Notes: generated by a model from the sequence alone, not told the origin. A stretch of 17,683 bases of DNA from an uncultured Mobiluncus sp. (GCF_902488535.1 NZ_CABTWO010000028.1:1-17683), one strand, 5' to 3'. Positions 1 to 7,570 are shown, counted from the stretch's first letter. Program-made: numbers and translations.

Positions 1-71
1 ACCTGCCCCTGGACCCGCTGCTGTTTGTTGTAGTCAGTTTGTCCATGCCGCCACATCACCAAGGTTTTCAT
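1..71 (-). CDS. Histidine phosphatase family protein (phosphoglycerate mutase-like), 5' end only
   Basis: Only the first 23 codons lie in the window; the gene continues past the left edge. The ATG is preceded by a good ribosome-binding site (AAAGGAG, nine bases upstream). The peptide begins MKTLVMWRHGQTDYN. It holds the RHG motif whose histidine is the phospho-acceptor in the histidine phosphatase superfamily, close to the N terminus as expected, followed by the usual T-[DE]-x-N. In many actinobacteria the gene directly after rsfS encodes such a phosphatase, often annotated as glucosyl-3-phosphoglycerate phosphatase (gpgP) or simply as a histidine phosphatase. The family call is therefore firm, but the substrate cannot be judged from 23 residues. 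It lies 55 bases downstream of rsfS and is probably co-transcribed with it. Confidence 0.8.
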   Translation of the reverse strand, partial: MKTLVMWRHGQTDYNKQQRVQGQ

Positions 72-126
72 AGTCCTGTGCTCCTTTCCGGTCGGCCCGC
101 CGCAATCTGTCCCTGACCTGTCGACT

Positions 127-585
127 CTATGAATCGTCTTCGCCGATGAGGTCCAGCGGAGAGACAGGCTCGGGCGTCGGCGCAGGACTGGACGGAGCAG
201 GACTGTCAGGCTGAGCGGCCGGTTCCTCTGGATCGGGCACCTCAACCAGGGGCGCATCGGCCCACAAACGTTCCAGCGCGTAAAACTGCCGGTCGTCCTC
301 TTGCTGGACATGCACCACCAGCAACCCGTAATCGAGCAAAACCCAATGAGCCTGGGCCAACCCCTCGCGACGCAACAGCTTTAACCCAGCTTTCGTCATC
401 GCCTCGTCAACAGCGTCAACAATGGCGCGCACCTGACGGTCGCTATTGCCCGTAGCCAGCACAAACATGTCAGTCAGCACCAGGCGTTCGGAGACGTCCA
501 GGGCGATGACCTCCGTGGCTTTCTTTGATTTTGCTGCTTGACCTGCTGCTATGGCGAGTTCGATGGACTTGGAGTCAGCACTCAT
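127..585 (-). CDS. rsfS: Ribosome silencing factor RsfS with Pro-rich C-terminal tail
   Basis: RsfS (DUF143/Iojap family) binds ribosomal protein L14 on the 50S subunit and blocks subunit joining when nutrients are short. The core covers residues 5-111 and shows the family signatures: TDMFVLATGNSDRQVRAI around residues 38-55, RREG at 72-75, WVLLDYG at 81-87, VVHV at 90-93 and FYALERLW at 101-108. Residues 112-152 form an acidic, proline-rich tail that is not part of the fold and makes the protein longer than many homologues (roughly 105-135 residues). Its ATG overlaps the stop of the upstream gene (ATGA) and has no clear ribosome-binding site, so translation is probably coupled to that gene. 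The location after nadD is the common actinobacterial arrangement. Confidence 0.95.
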   Translation of the reverse strand: MSADSKSIELAIAAGQAAKSKKATEVIALDVSERLVLTDMFVLATGNSDRQVRAIVDAVDEAMTKAGLKLLRREGLAQAHWVLLDYGLLVVHVQQEDDRQFYALERLWADAPLVEVPDPEEPAAQPDSPAPSSPAPTPEPVSPLDLIGEDDS

Positions 586-2609
586 ACAGAAAAAATCCCC
601 ATTTCGGTTGTGGAATCGGGCAAAAGGGCCTCCCCTGACGTGGTGGTCGGAGGGTCAGCAGCTGCGCTCAGCGTGGCGCCTGTCTCTAGCGTTGTTCCAG
701 AGGCGGTCGTGACCGCGGCGTTCTTGTCCAGAGCGTAGATGAGCACGCCCACAACCACGACGGTCACCAGCACGACCAACGCCCAGCGAGCCGCCTGACC
801 CAGCATCAGCAAAGTTTCGCCCCAACGCCCGGACCTGCGAATCAAACGTTCGGTGAAGGACTCCTCGAACTCGAATTCTTCCCAGTCGATGTTTTCCAGT
901 TCTTCATCGGTGATGTCCTCGCCGAGTTCCTTACGCAACACCTCGACGTCGGCCTCATGGAACTTCTGTTCGGCTTCTTTGAGTTCTTGGAGCTGTCGAG
1001 CCTCGGCCTGTTCCAGGGTTTCGCGGCGTGTCGAGCGGGATTCTTGCGGATTCCACAAGGGCGGCATTCCGGGCCGGCCGTAAGGCATTCCCGGCATTCC
1101 GGGCCGGCCGTAAGGCATTCCCGGCATCCCGTAACCGGGCATTCCGTAACCGGGCATTCCCGGCATTCCCGGCATTCCGGGGCGGCCATAAGGCATTCCG
1201 GGCATCCCGTAACCAGGCATACCCGGCATACCGGGCATTCCTGGCATTCCGGGGCGACCATAAGGATTCGGACGTCCCCACATTCCGTAGGGAGCGCCGG
1301 GCTGCCCCGGCATCTGCCCCGGCATTCCAGGTTGGCCCGGCATTTGCCCGGGCATTCCCGGTTGGCCGGGCATTCCCGGGCGACCTGGCATTGCGGGCTG
1401 GCCGGGTATCTGTCCCGGTTGGCCTGCCATTCGGGGATCACCGGACGGAGCTCCCGGAGCCTGAATCAGCATCTGTCCAGGTTGTCCGGGCTGGTTAGGT
1501 TGTCCGGGCTGGTTGACTTGACCAGGCATCGGTACCGGCTGTCCCGGTTGTACGGGTTGTCCAAGTTGATTAGTGTTCCCAGGCCAACCGGGCTGGCCAG
1601 CCACCTGAGCGGGCTGTCCCAGGCGTCCGTGCTGGTTAGGTTGGCCGGGTTGTCCTGGCATCTGACCGGGCTTCTGTACTGGTTGTCCAGGTTGGTTAGG
1701 TTGTCCCGGTTGCCCAGCTGACAAGGGCGGGCGAGCCGCGGAGCCCGGTTCCATTCCCGGAGCCGTGGGGTTCGCTGGGCGCGGACCAGGCATTCCGGGT
1801 TGTATCGGCGCTGTTCCCGGTGCTGTTACCGGCGAGGTAGGCTGCTGCGGCTGAGCGGCTCCCATCTGGTCGGGTCGCGGTATGGGAGGGTTCGGCCGAG
1901 AAGTCGGCGGCATCGCTGGTCTGGCTGGAGCGGAACCCGCCGGGGCAGAACCTGCCGGAGCGGACGGTAGTGGCCGAGACGCGCTACCCGGAACCGGAGG
2001 GTTCGCGGGCGACCTGCTGACCTGAGCTGAACCAGCCGGAGCGGACGGTAGTGGCCGAGACGCGCTACCCGGAACGGGTGGGTTCCCGGACGGCCTGCTG
2101 ACCTGAGCAGAACCAGCCGGAGCGGACGGTAGTGGCCGAGACACGCTCCCCGGAACCGGAGGGTTCCCGGACGGCCTGCTGACCTGAGCAGAACCTGTCG
2201 AGTTCGGCGCTACTGTGGGAATCATCCCCGTAGTGGAAGGGGGCACCGGAGTTCCCTGCGTCGGCAACTGACGAACCGCCGTTTCCGCAGGACGATTCCC
2301 GACCGGAACTGCGGGCTTTTCGGGTACCACCGGAGTGGTGCCGCGCACGAGGGGGCGCTGGACGCCGGCGACTTGTGGCCCGGCAGCACTCACGGCCTCA
2401 GCCTTGCCAACGACCGGAATCATGCCGGTCAGGGCGCCGTCCTCATCAACAGCACGCACCGCTTGGGCAGTATTGGGAACTTGCAGAGCGGGACCGGTCG
2501 AACCGGCACCGGGCAACACTTGTCCCGGCCGGGGGGCGCTAGCTCCCAAGCCCGGAAGATTGACCGCCTGCACCGGTACGGGTCGCGGCCTCGGCTTGCC
2601 CTCGCTCAC
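582..2609 (-). CDS. Pro/Gly/Met-rich repeat protein with one C-terminal membrane helix, function unknown
   Basis: I do not recognise a functional family. The 675-residue protein starts at a GTG that overlaps the nadD stop (GTGA), with AGGGGG just upstream, and its TGA overlaps the rsfS start. There is no signal peptide. Residues 1-138 are Pro/Ala/Val-rich. Residues about 139-219 hold three 27-residue repeats rich in Ser, Ala and Pro. Residues about 280-395 are Pro-Gly-Gln-rich. Residues about 397-517 are collagen-like, with runs of Gly-Met-Pro and Tyr-Gly-Arg-Pro. Residues 523-606 are a highly charged, probably helical or coiled-coil segment. Residues 607-627 are a hydrophobic helix, followed by a 48-residue Thr/Ser-rich tail. 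Arginines just before the helix suggest that the large N-terminal part is cytoplasmic and the tail is outside. The long open frame, the coupled ends and a plausible C-terminal domain argue that it is a real gene. Confidence 0.85.
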   Translation of the reverse strand: MSEGKPRPRPVPVQAVNLPGLGASAPRPGQVLPGAGSTGPALQVPNTAQAVRAVDEDGALTGMIPVVGKAEAVSAAGPQVAGVQRPLVRGTTPVVPEKPAVPVGNRPAETAVRQLPTQGTPVPPSTTGMIPTVAPNSTGSAQVSRPSGNPPVPGSVSRPLPSAPAGSAQVSRPSGNPPVPGSASRPLPSAPAGSAQVSRSPANPPVPGSASRPLPSAPAGSAPAGSAPARPAMPPTSRPNPPIPRPDQMGAAQPQQPTSPVTAPGTAPIQPGMPGPRPANPTAPGMEPGSAARPPLSAGQPGQPNQPGQPVQKPGQMPGQPGQPNQHGRLGQPAQVAGQPGWPGNTNQLGQPVQPGQPVPMPGQVNQPGQPNQPGQPGQMLIQAPGAPSGDPRMAGQPGQIPGQPAMPGRPGMPGQPGMPGQMPGQPGMPGQMPGQPGAPYGMWGRPNPYGRPGMPGMPGMPGMPGYGMPGMPYGRPGMPGMPGMPGYGMPGYGMPGMPYGRPGMPGMPYGRPGMPPLWNPQESRSTRRETLEQAEARQLQELKEAEQKFHEADVEVLRKELGEDITDEELENIDWEEFEFEESFTERLIRRSGRWGETLLMLGQAARWALVVLVTVVVVGVLIYALDKNAAVTTASGTTLETGATLSAAADPPTTTSGEALLPDSTTEMGIFSV
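1060..1420 (-). repeat. Collagen-like Gly-Met-Pro coding repeats
   Basis: This stretch of the Pro-rich gene is built from near-identical short units based on GGCATTCC(C/G) on the plus strand. They encode runs of Gly-Met-Pro interrupted by Tyr-Gly-Met-Pro and Pro-Tyr-Gly-Arg-Pro. A longer unit containing GGGCCGGCCGTAAGGCATTC recurs near its start. Unit lengths are multiples of three, so gain or loss keeps the frame. The boundaries are approximate because the units degrade at both ends. Confidence 0.8.
1954..2196 (-). repeat. Three tandem 81-bp repeats inside the Pro-rich gene
   Basis: Three consecutive 81-bp units begin at 1954, 2035 and 2116, each opening with GCCGGAGCGGACGGTAGTGG on the plus strand. 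Each encodes a 27-residue unit containing Ser-Ala-Gln-Val-Ser-Arg and Asn-Pro-Pro-Val-Pro-Gly-Ser. The units differ at only a few positions, which suggests recent duplication. The length is a multiple of three, so copy-number change would not disturb the downstream coupling to rsfS. Confidence 0.88.
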
Positions 2610-3385
2610 ATTCCCCCTCTCGACAAGGTCATCACGGAGCCCTCTTGCGGCGACGAGTCATTCACCGCGGCCGCCGTCAAAGCCGTCTTGGGAACGGCGT
2701 ATGACGCCTCTCGCGGATCCGACTGCAGTCGCGTGTCGTCAGTATAGAGTCCGTATTTAGCAATATATTGAACAACGCCGTCGGGTACCAAATACCACAC
2801 CGGTTGGTGCGATTTTACCCGATTCCGACAGTCGGTTGAGCTGATTGCCATGGCCGGAACCTCGACCAGAGAGACGTGCTGAGCCGGAAGGTTAGCGGGA
2901 TTAAAGGAGTGTCCTGGCCGAGTTACCCCCACGAAGTGCGCCAGTTCAAACAGCTGGTCGATGTCTTTCCAGCGCATAATGTCAGAAATCGCGTCAGCTC
3001 CGGTGATAAAGAATAGTTCCACGTCGCCTAAAGCGGCTTTCAGGTCGGTCAGAGTGTCAATCGTATAAGTCGTCCTAGCCCGGTCAATATCGACTCGGGA
3101 CACCGAAAATCGCGGATTGGAAGCGGTCGCGATAACAGCCATGAGGTAGCGGTGTTCGGCCTCGGTGACCGGGCGTCCCAGCTTAAATGGCTGCATGAAA
3201 GTGGGTACAAAAATGACTTCGTCAAGGCCGAAGACCGCCTGAACTTCCGAAGCCGCCACCAGGTGACCGTGGTGAATCGGGTCAAAAGTGCCGCCCATCA
3301 CACCAATACGGCGCCGACGCTGGTAGGGCTTTGCCGAATTGTCGGAATCCAACGCCCAAACGCATCTGTGCGAGCGAGACTCCAT
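2606..3385 (-). CDS. nadD: Nicotinate-nucleotide adenylyltransferase NadD
   Basis: NadD transfers AMP from ATP to nicotinate mononucleotide, giving deamido-NAD in NAD biosynthesis. Numbering from the chosen ATG (259 residues), the nucleotidyltransferase signature GGTFDPIHHGH lies at 31-41 and the second signature ISSTDCRNRV at 181-190, followed by the typical YLVP...YI...GLY ending near 214. Residues 216-259 are a non-conserved tail. The ATG at 3385 was chosen because AGGAAAGG lies about six bases upstream. An in-frame ATG at 3433 would add 16 residues, but it lies only about five bases from the predicted transcript start and has a poor ribosome-binding site. The gene ends in a GTGA overlap with the Pro-rich gene. 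The second signature has Cys where Ile or Val is more usual, which is probably harmless. Confidence 0.95.
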   Translation of the reverse strand: MESRSHRCVWALDSDNSAKPYQRRRRIGVMGGTFDPIHHGHLVAASEVQAVFGLDEVIFVPTFMQPFKLGRPVTEAEHRYLMAVIATASNPRFSVSRVDIDRARTTYTIDTLTDLKAALGDVELFFITGADAISDIMRWKDIDQLFELAHFVGVTRPGHSFNPANLPAQHVSLVEVPAMAISSTDCRNRVKSHQPVWYLVPDGVVQYIAKYGLYTDDTRLQSDPREASYAVPKTALTAAAVNDSSPQEGSVMTLSRGGM

Positions 3386-3444
3386 GACAGCCTTTCCTAT
3401 CCCTTTGCCGCCCATTATGAGCACACAAAACATCCTTTTGTGAA

Positions 3445-3450
3445 ATTATA
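3445..3450 (-). promoter_or_regulatory. Predicted -10 box of the nadD-rsfS operon
   Basis: Read on the minus strand this is a perfect TATAAT in the gap between proA and nadD, about 60 bases upstream of the chosen nadD start. No good TTGACA-like -35 is present at 16-18 bases. The implied transcript start near 3438 would begin an operon of nadD, the Pro-rich gene, rsfS and the phosphatase. Confidence 0.55.
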
Positions 3451-3551
3451 CCCATCCGGGCCTGAGTGGTTCCTATAAATGGTGAGAGAATCTGCAATAT
3501 CCTTTGAGTTTGTCCCCGCGCGCGACCTCTCCAGGCGCCCGTGGGTCCGGC

Positions 3552-4826
3552 TCACGAACGGACCTGACCGTGACCGCGGATGACGGATTTGGTGGTCGTC
3601 AGTGCTTCCATCCCCATCGGACCTCGTGCATGCAGTTTTTGAGTGCTGATGCCGATTTCCGCCCCCAACCCGAACATGGCGCCATCGGTGAATCGCGTGG
3701 AGGCGTTGACGGCAATCGCCGCCGCATCGACGGCATTCACGAAATGGTCAATGACGTCCTGGTCCTGAGCGACGACAGCCTCGGTATGACCGGTGGAATA
3801 CCGTGTGATGTGGTCAATCGCCGCGTCCACCCCATCCACGAGCCGCACCGCCAAGTCGTAGTCCAGGTACTCCGTTTCCCAATCCTTTTCTGTGGCGGGC
3901 ACAAGGTCGATCTGTTCAGTTTCCGGGTGTTGCCTCGCTACCGTGCGGGTCGCCTGGTCGGTGTGCAAGCGGACCTGGTTCGCCGCCAGCGCCGGCAGGA
4001 CCAGCGGCAGGAACGCGGGCGCGATGCCACGGTCCACCAGCAGGGTTTCCGCCGCGTTGCACACCCCGACCCGCTGTGTTTTCGCATTAATAACGATGCG
4101 CAGGGCGTCATCGAGTTTGGCGGATTGATCCACATAGATGTGGCAGTTCCCCACCCCTGTCTCGATGACTGGAACCGTCGCGGTGTTCACCACCATTTCG
4201 ATGAGTCCCGCTCCGCCGCGAGGAATCGCCAAATCCACCAATCCCCGCTGCGTCAAAATCGCCTCGACCGCCTCACGGCCCAGGCCGTCCAGGGTCTGCA
4301 CGGCGTCTCGCGGCAAACCTTGCTGTTCCAGGGCTTGTTGAATAATGTCTACGAGGGTCCGATTGGAATGGACGGCGGCTGAGCCGCCCCGCAAAATGAC
4401 GGCGTTATTCGTTTTCAAGCTCAGCGCGGCGGCATCTACGGTGACGTTCGGTCGCGCTTCATAAATCATCGCCACCACACCCAAAGGCACCCGGATTTGT
4501 TCAATCCTGAGACCGTTCTCCATGGTGCGTCCCCACAGGGTTTGGCCTATCGGGCTGGGCAACGCCGCGATATCACGCACGGCGTCAGCCAGCGCCTGCA
4601 CCCGCTCCGGGGTGAGCTGCAGCCTATCTTGCAGACCCGGGGGCATTTCATTGGCTTTGGCTTGCTGCATATCGCGCTCATTGGCTGCCAAGATTCGCTC
4701 GGTGTTGGTTTCGAGCAGACCGGCAATGTTCTCTAACAGCTGGTTTGAGCTCCCCGCCCCGCGCATCACCCGGCTGGCTGCCTGTGATTGTCGTGCAATC
4801 TGGCGCACCTGATCGTAAACACTCAT
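3552..4826 (-). CDS. proA: Gamma-glutamyl phosphate reductase ProA
   Basis: ProA reduces gamma-glutamyl phosphate to glutamate-5-semialdehyde with NADPH, the second step of proline synthesis. The 424-residue length is normal for the family. The catalytic cysteine is Cys256 in QRVGVCNAAETLLVD. Other conserved stretches are YEARPNVTVDAAALSLKTNN (122-141), LRGGSAA (145-151), PRGGAGLI (202-209) and ETGVGNCHIYVD (222-233). It follows proB, the kinase for the preceding step, across a 96-base spacer filled by a large inverted repeat. There is no purine-rich ribosome-binding site before the ATG. Instead TAGCCT lies six bases upstream, so the gene may be transcribed as a leaderless message from its own weak promoter. 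Confidence 0.97.
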   Translation of the reverse strand: MSVYDQVRQIARQSQAASRVMRGAGSSNQLLENIAGLLETNTERILAANERDMQQAKANEMPPGLQDRLQLTPERVQALADAVRDIAALPSPIGQTLWGRTMENGLRIEQIRVPLGVVAMIYEARPNVTVDAAALSLKTNNAVILRGGSAAVHSNRTLVDIIQQALEQQGLPRDAVQTLDGLGREAVEAILTQRGLVDLAIPRGGAGLIEMVVNTATVPVIETGVGNCHIYVDQSAKLDDALRIVINAKTQRVGVCNAAETLLVDRGIAPAFLPLVLPALAANQVRLHTDQATRTVARQHPETEQIDLVPATEKDWETEYLDYDLAVRLVDGVDAAIDHITRYSTGHTEAVVAQDQDVIDHFVNAVDAAAIAVNASTRFTDGAMFGLGAEIGISTQKLHARGPMGMEALTTTKSVIRGHGQVRS

Positions 4827-4832
4827 GAGAAA

Positions 4833-4862
4833 AGGCTACCAACAACGGGAATAACGGGTGAA
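4833..4862 (-). promoter_or_regulatory. Possible leaderless promoter of proA
   Basis: On the minus strand, TTCACC (4862-4857; four of six matches to TTGACA) is separated by 18 bases from TAGCCT (4838-4833), a TANNNT box. The proA ATG follows six bases later, which would place the transcript start at or next to the A of ATG. The -35 overlaps the edge of the adjacent inverted repeat. This is a prediction from spacing only. Confidence 0.4.
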
Positions 4863-4918
4863 TATAGGGCGATTGCTGCCATTATTGGCAGCAACTGCCC
4901 TATATTCCCCTTATATCC
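4848..4918 (-). repeat. Long interrupted inverted repeat in the proB-proA spacer
   Basis: The core is a perfect 11-bp pair, GAATATAGGGC (4860-4870) with GCCCTATATTC (4897-4907). Inside it is a perfect 7-bp pair, GCTGCCA (4875-4881) with TGGCAGC (4886-4892), around a 4-base loop. The four bases between the two stems pair with one mismatch and one G-T. Outside the core, pairing continues with single-base bulges: GGG with CCC, ATAA with TTAT, and GGA with TCC. The whole element therefore spans about 71 bases. It starts just after the proB stop and ends about 20 bases before the proA start. No T-run follows on the minus strand, so it is not a standard intrinsic terminator. It could be an RNA stem that slows polymerase or protects or cleaves the message, an operator, or a remnant of a small mobile repeat. 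Confidence 0.85.
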
Positions 4919-4922
4919 ACAA

Positions 4923-5972
4923 TCAGTACCGTGTCTCGGCCAAATAGTCGCGGTGAACGACCGGGCCGAGGTCCGTATTTTCAGCCTCAACTTGCGCGGA
5001 ATCATAGGCGGCGACCCCTTTCGCGAGGATTTCGCCCCTGGCATCGGCCAGCTCCACCACGTCCCCGGCGTGAAAAGTCCCTTCCACCTCGGTGATACCG
5101 GCAGCGAGCAGCGATTTCTTTCCCTCAGTAATCGCCCGGGCCGCGCCATCGTCCAACACCAGGCGTCCCTGCACGGTCGCCGCGTAAGCCAACCACAGCT
5201 GCTTAATTCCGCGCCGCGGACCGGTGACTCGAAACACCGTACCGACCGGCTCCCCGCGCAGCGCCGGACCCAAATTATCGGTTGAAGTCAACACCACTTC
5301 GGTCCCGTTTGCGCACGCCACCCGCGCTGCCAGCAGTTTCGTGTGCATTCCCCCGGTGCCCCAGCGGGAACCGGCATTTCCCGCCTGCACGCCGGCTAAA
5401 TCCTGTTCCCCTCGAACTTCGGGGATGAACCGCGCGGTCGGATCGGAGGGATGGGCGGTGTACAAGCCGTCAACATCGGTACAGAGAATGAGTCGCTCGG
5501 CTCGCACCATGTGCGACACTATCGCTGCGAGCCGGTCATTGTCCCCAAAACGCACTTCATCAGTAGCGACGGCATCATTTTCGTTGATAATCGGGATGAC
5601 CCCCAAAGCCCGCAGCTTTTCCAGCGCGCGCGAAGCGTTGTTGTATTGCTGGTGGCCCACCACTTCCGCGGCCGACAAGAGAATCTGGGCCCCAATCACC
5701 CCTTGCCACGCCATCGCCTGATTCCAGCGATACATCAGCAGCCCCTGCCCGACCGCTGCCACCGCCTGGGCCGTAGCCAGGTCTTTGGGGCGTTCCTGGC
5801 GACCCAAAGGCTGCGAACCTGCCGAAATGGCCCCGGAGGACACCAACGCGATGTCCTCACCGCCCTTCTGAGCCCGCGCCAACAGCCGCGAAACCTCATC
5901 GATACGATTCAAATCCAAGTATCCGTCGGCCCTGGTCAGCGAGCTAGAACCGATTTTCACTACTGTCGTCAT
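4923..5972 (-). CDS. proB: Glutamate 5-kinase ProB with C-terminal PUA domain
   Basis: ProB phosphorylates glutamate to gamma-glutamyl phosphate, the committed and normally proline-inhibited step of proline synthesis. The 349-residue protein has the amino-acid kinase fold: KIGSSSLT at 6-13, VSSGAI at 44-49, INENDAV at 129-135, FGDND at 142-146, CTDVDGLYTAHP at 164-175 and GTGGMHTKL at 206-214. A PUA domain follows from about residue 265 to the end, as in the long (E. coli-like) form of the enzyme. It lies 45 bases after obg. Only a weak GGTAGG precedes the ATG, and TAGGCT sits six bases upstream, so this start may be leaderless. The product is presumably passed to ProA, encoded next. Confidence 0.97.
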   Translation of the reverse strand: MTTVVKIGSSSLTRADGYLDLNRIDEVSRLLARAQKGGEDIALVSSGAISAGSQPLGRQERPKDLATAQAVAAVGQGLLMYRWNQAMAWQGVIGAQILLSAAEVVGHQQYNNASRALEKLRALGVIPIINENDAVATDEVRFGDNDRLAAIVSHMVRAERLILCTDVDGLYTAHPSDPTARFIPEVRGEQDLAGVQAGNAGSRWGTGGMHTKLLAARVACANGTEVVLTSTDNLGPALRGEPVGTVFRVTGPRRGIKQLWLAYAATVQGRLVLDDGAARAITEGKKSLLAAGITEVEGTFHAGDVVELADARGEILAKGVAAYDSAQVEAENTDLGPVVHRDYLAETRY

Positions 5973-5978
5973 GAGTTC

Positions 5979-5984
5979 AGCCTA
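5979..5984 (-). promoter_or_regulatory. Possible leaderless -10 box of proB
   Basis: TAGGCT on the minus strand ends six bases before the proB ATG, the spacing expected if transcription begins at the start codon. No -35 match is visible. The same bases could instead act as a weak ribosome-binding site (GGTAGG), so this is tentative. Confidence 0.3.
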
Positions 5985-6017
5985 CCCGCACCAGGGCGTT
6001 GGGGCGTATTCTCGGTC

Positions 6018-7559
6018 TTACTCGGTTTCCCCGGGGTCGTTCCACAAGCCGGATTCGCGTTCCACGTCCAGTTCTTCACGAGCGCGTTTCTTGGCGTCCA
6101 TCCAGGCGTGATAGTCGATACGGCGCTGCTGGTTGGTGCGACGGGTATTTTCGTAAAGCCTCGAGTCTGTGCCGCGCGCGCCCAGCAGCTCCGCACCAGC
6201 TTGCAGGGTCGGTTCCCAGTCAAAAACGACACCCGTCTCGGGGTCGCCAATCACAACCGTATCCCCGGCGTGCGCTCCGGCCTTCAGCAGGTCGTCCTCC
6301 ACTCCCAGGTTTGCCAGGCGGTCTGCCAGATAACCGACCGCTTCGTCGTTAGTGAAGTCGGTTTGTTTCACCCAGCGCTCGACTTGCTCGCCACGGATAG
6401 AGAATCCCGGCGTGCCCTCGATAGTGGTTGCCTCGATGGTGTAGGTCTTGGTGGAGCGCGCTGGTTTCGGCTGCGGACGCAGCACAGGACGCTCGTTGTC
6501 GTCCTCGGGCAGGTGGGAACGGTACTCCTGGACCATTTCGGCCAACCCAAACGCCAGTTCTTTCAAGCCTTCGTGAGTGGTCGCCGAGACCTCAAAAACC
6601 GGCCAGCCAAGTTTCACAATCTCCGTTTCCATCAGAGCGGCCATGTCCCGCCCGTCTGGGACATCGATTTTGTTGAGAATAATGGCGCGTTGGCGTTCCA
6701 TCAGAGGTGGCAGGAAGTCCCTCCCGGGACGGTAGCGATCCAGGGACTTCGCGTAGTGGGCGAGTTCGCGTTCCAAAGTCTTAATATCGGCCAGCGGTTC
6801 ACGTTCCGGATCCCACGCCGCCAAGTCCACCACGTGGGCAATCACGCAGCACCGTTCGATGTGACGCAAGAAATCCAGCCCCAGACCTTTACCCGCGGCC
6901 GCGCCGGGAATCAATCCGGGCACGTCCGCCACGGTGTAGCGTGCCACCGGATTATCCACCACCGCCAGGTTCGGCACCAGGGTCGTGAAAGGATAGTCCG
7001 CAATCTTGGGGCGCGCCGCGCTCATGGCCGCTATCAGCGAGGATTTACCCGCCGAGGGGTATCCCACCAGCGCCACGTCGGCCATCGACTTGAGTTCCAA
7101 AATGACGGTGCGTTCTTCACCAGGTTCCCCCAACAGGGCAAAGCCCGGCGCCTTGCGTTTTGCGGAGGCCAGGCCGTAGTTGCCCATGCCTCCCACCCCG
7201 CCGCGGGCGATGACCAGTTGAGCCTCCGGAGAGTCTAGATCGGCCAGGAACTCGCCGTCCTCGCTAGTGACGACCGTGCCTTGGGGAACATCCAGAAACA
7301 GGTCCTCGCCGCGACGTCCATCGCGGTAGTCCCCCATCCCCGCTTGACCGCTTTCCGCTTTCACGTGCGGGCGATGATGGAACGGCAACAGGGTCGTCTC
7401 TTGCGAATTGACGCGCAGAATGACCGACCCGCCGTGGCCGCCAGCCCCACCGTCAGGCCCCGCCAACGGCTTGTATTTTTCGCGGCGGATTGACGCGCAG
7501 CCGTTACCGCCAGCCCCGGCTTGGGCAAAAATTTTTACGTAATCCACAAAGCTGACCAT
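6018..7559 (-). CDS. obg: GTPase Obg (CgtA), 50S assembly
   Basis: Obg is a large-subunit assembly and stress GTPase that binds the 50S ribosome. The 513-residue protein has the glycine-rich Obg fold at 1-158, for example GPDGGAGGHGGSV at 34-46. The G domain contains G1 GYPSAGKSS (166-174), G2 YPFTT (189-193), G3 DVPGL (212-216), G4 NKID (296-299) and G5 SA (325-326). An OCT domain spans about 373-452. Residues 453-513 are a charged C-terminal tail, as seen in several actinobacterial Obg proteins. It follows rplU and rpmA, the standard genomic context. The ATG was kept because AGGAGGT lies 11 bases upstream, a rather long spacing, and the N terminus aligns with the family. Confidence 0.97.
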   Translation of the reverse strand: MVSFVDYVKIFAQAGAGGNGCASIRREKYKPLAGPDGGAGGHGGSVILRVNSQETTLLPFHHRPHVKAESGQAGMGDYRDGRRGEDLFLDVPQGTVVTSEDGEFLADLDSPEAQLVIARGGVGGMGNYGLASAKRKAPGFALLGEPGEERTVILELKSMADVALVGYPSAGKSSLIAAMSAARPKIADYPFTTLVPNLAVVDNPVARYTVADVPGLIPGAAAGKGLGLDFLRHIERCCVIAHVVDLAAWDPEREPLADIKTLERELAHYAKSLDRYRPGRDFLPPLMERQRAIILNKIDVPDGRDMAALMETEIVKLGWPVFEVSATTHEGLKELAFGLAEMVQEYRSHLPEDDNERPVLRPQPKPARSTKTYTIEATTIEGTPGFSIRGEQVERWVKQTDFTNDEAVGYLADRLANLGVEDDLLKAGAHAGDTVVIGDPETGVVFDWEPTLQAGAELLGARGTDSRLYENTRRTNQQRRIDYHAWMDAKKRAREELDVERESGLWNDPGETE

Positions 7560-7570
7560 CTGGGCTGCTG

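Noticed and set aside
957..1721. Plus-strand and alternative minus-strand frames across the collagen-like region
   Set aside because: Short-period repeats whose length is a multiple of three leave several frames open at once. Only the 675-residue frame has coupled ends, a membrane helix and a sensible C-terminal domain.
1954..2196. Possible CRISPR array
   Set aside because: The 81-bp units are contiguous, with no unique spacers, and are translated in frame as 27-residue repeats.
3386..3433. Longer nadD starting at the ATG at 3433
   Set aside because: The ATG at 3385 has a far better ribosome-binding site, and the extra residues are not conserved in NadD; the upstream ATG would lie almost at the predicted 5' end of the message.
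4848..4918. Standard intrinsic terminator after proB
   Set aside because: There is no T-run after the stem on the minus strand. On the plus strand the bases after the stem are ATATCCACAA, also not a T-run.
5451..7238. Plus-strand open frame of 595 codons opposite proB and obg
   Set aside because: Both conserved enzymes read clearly on the other strand. The frame is open because of codon bias and crosses the gene boundary without its own start signals.
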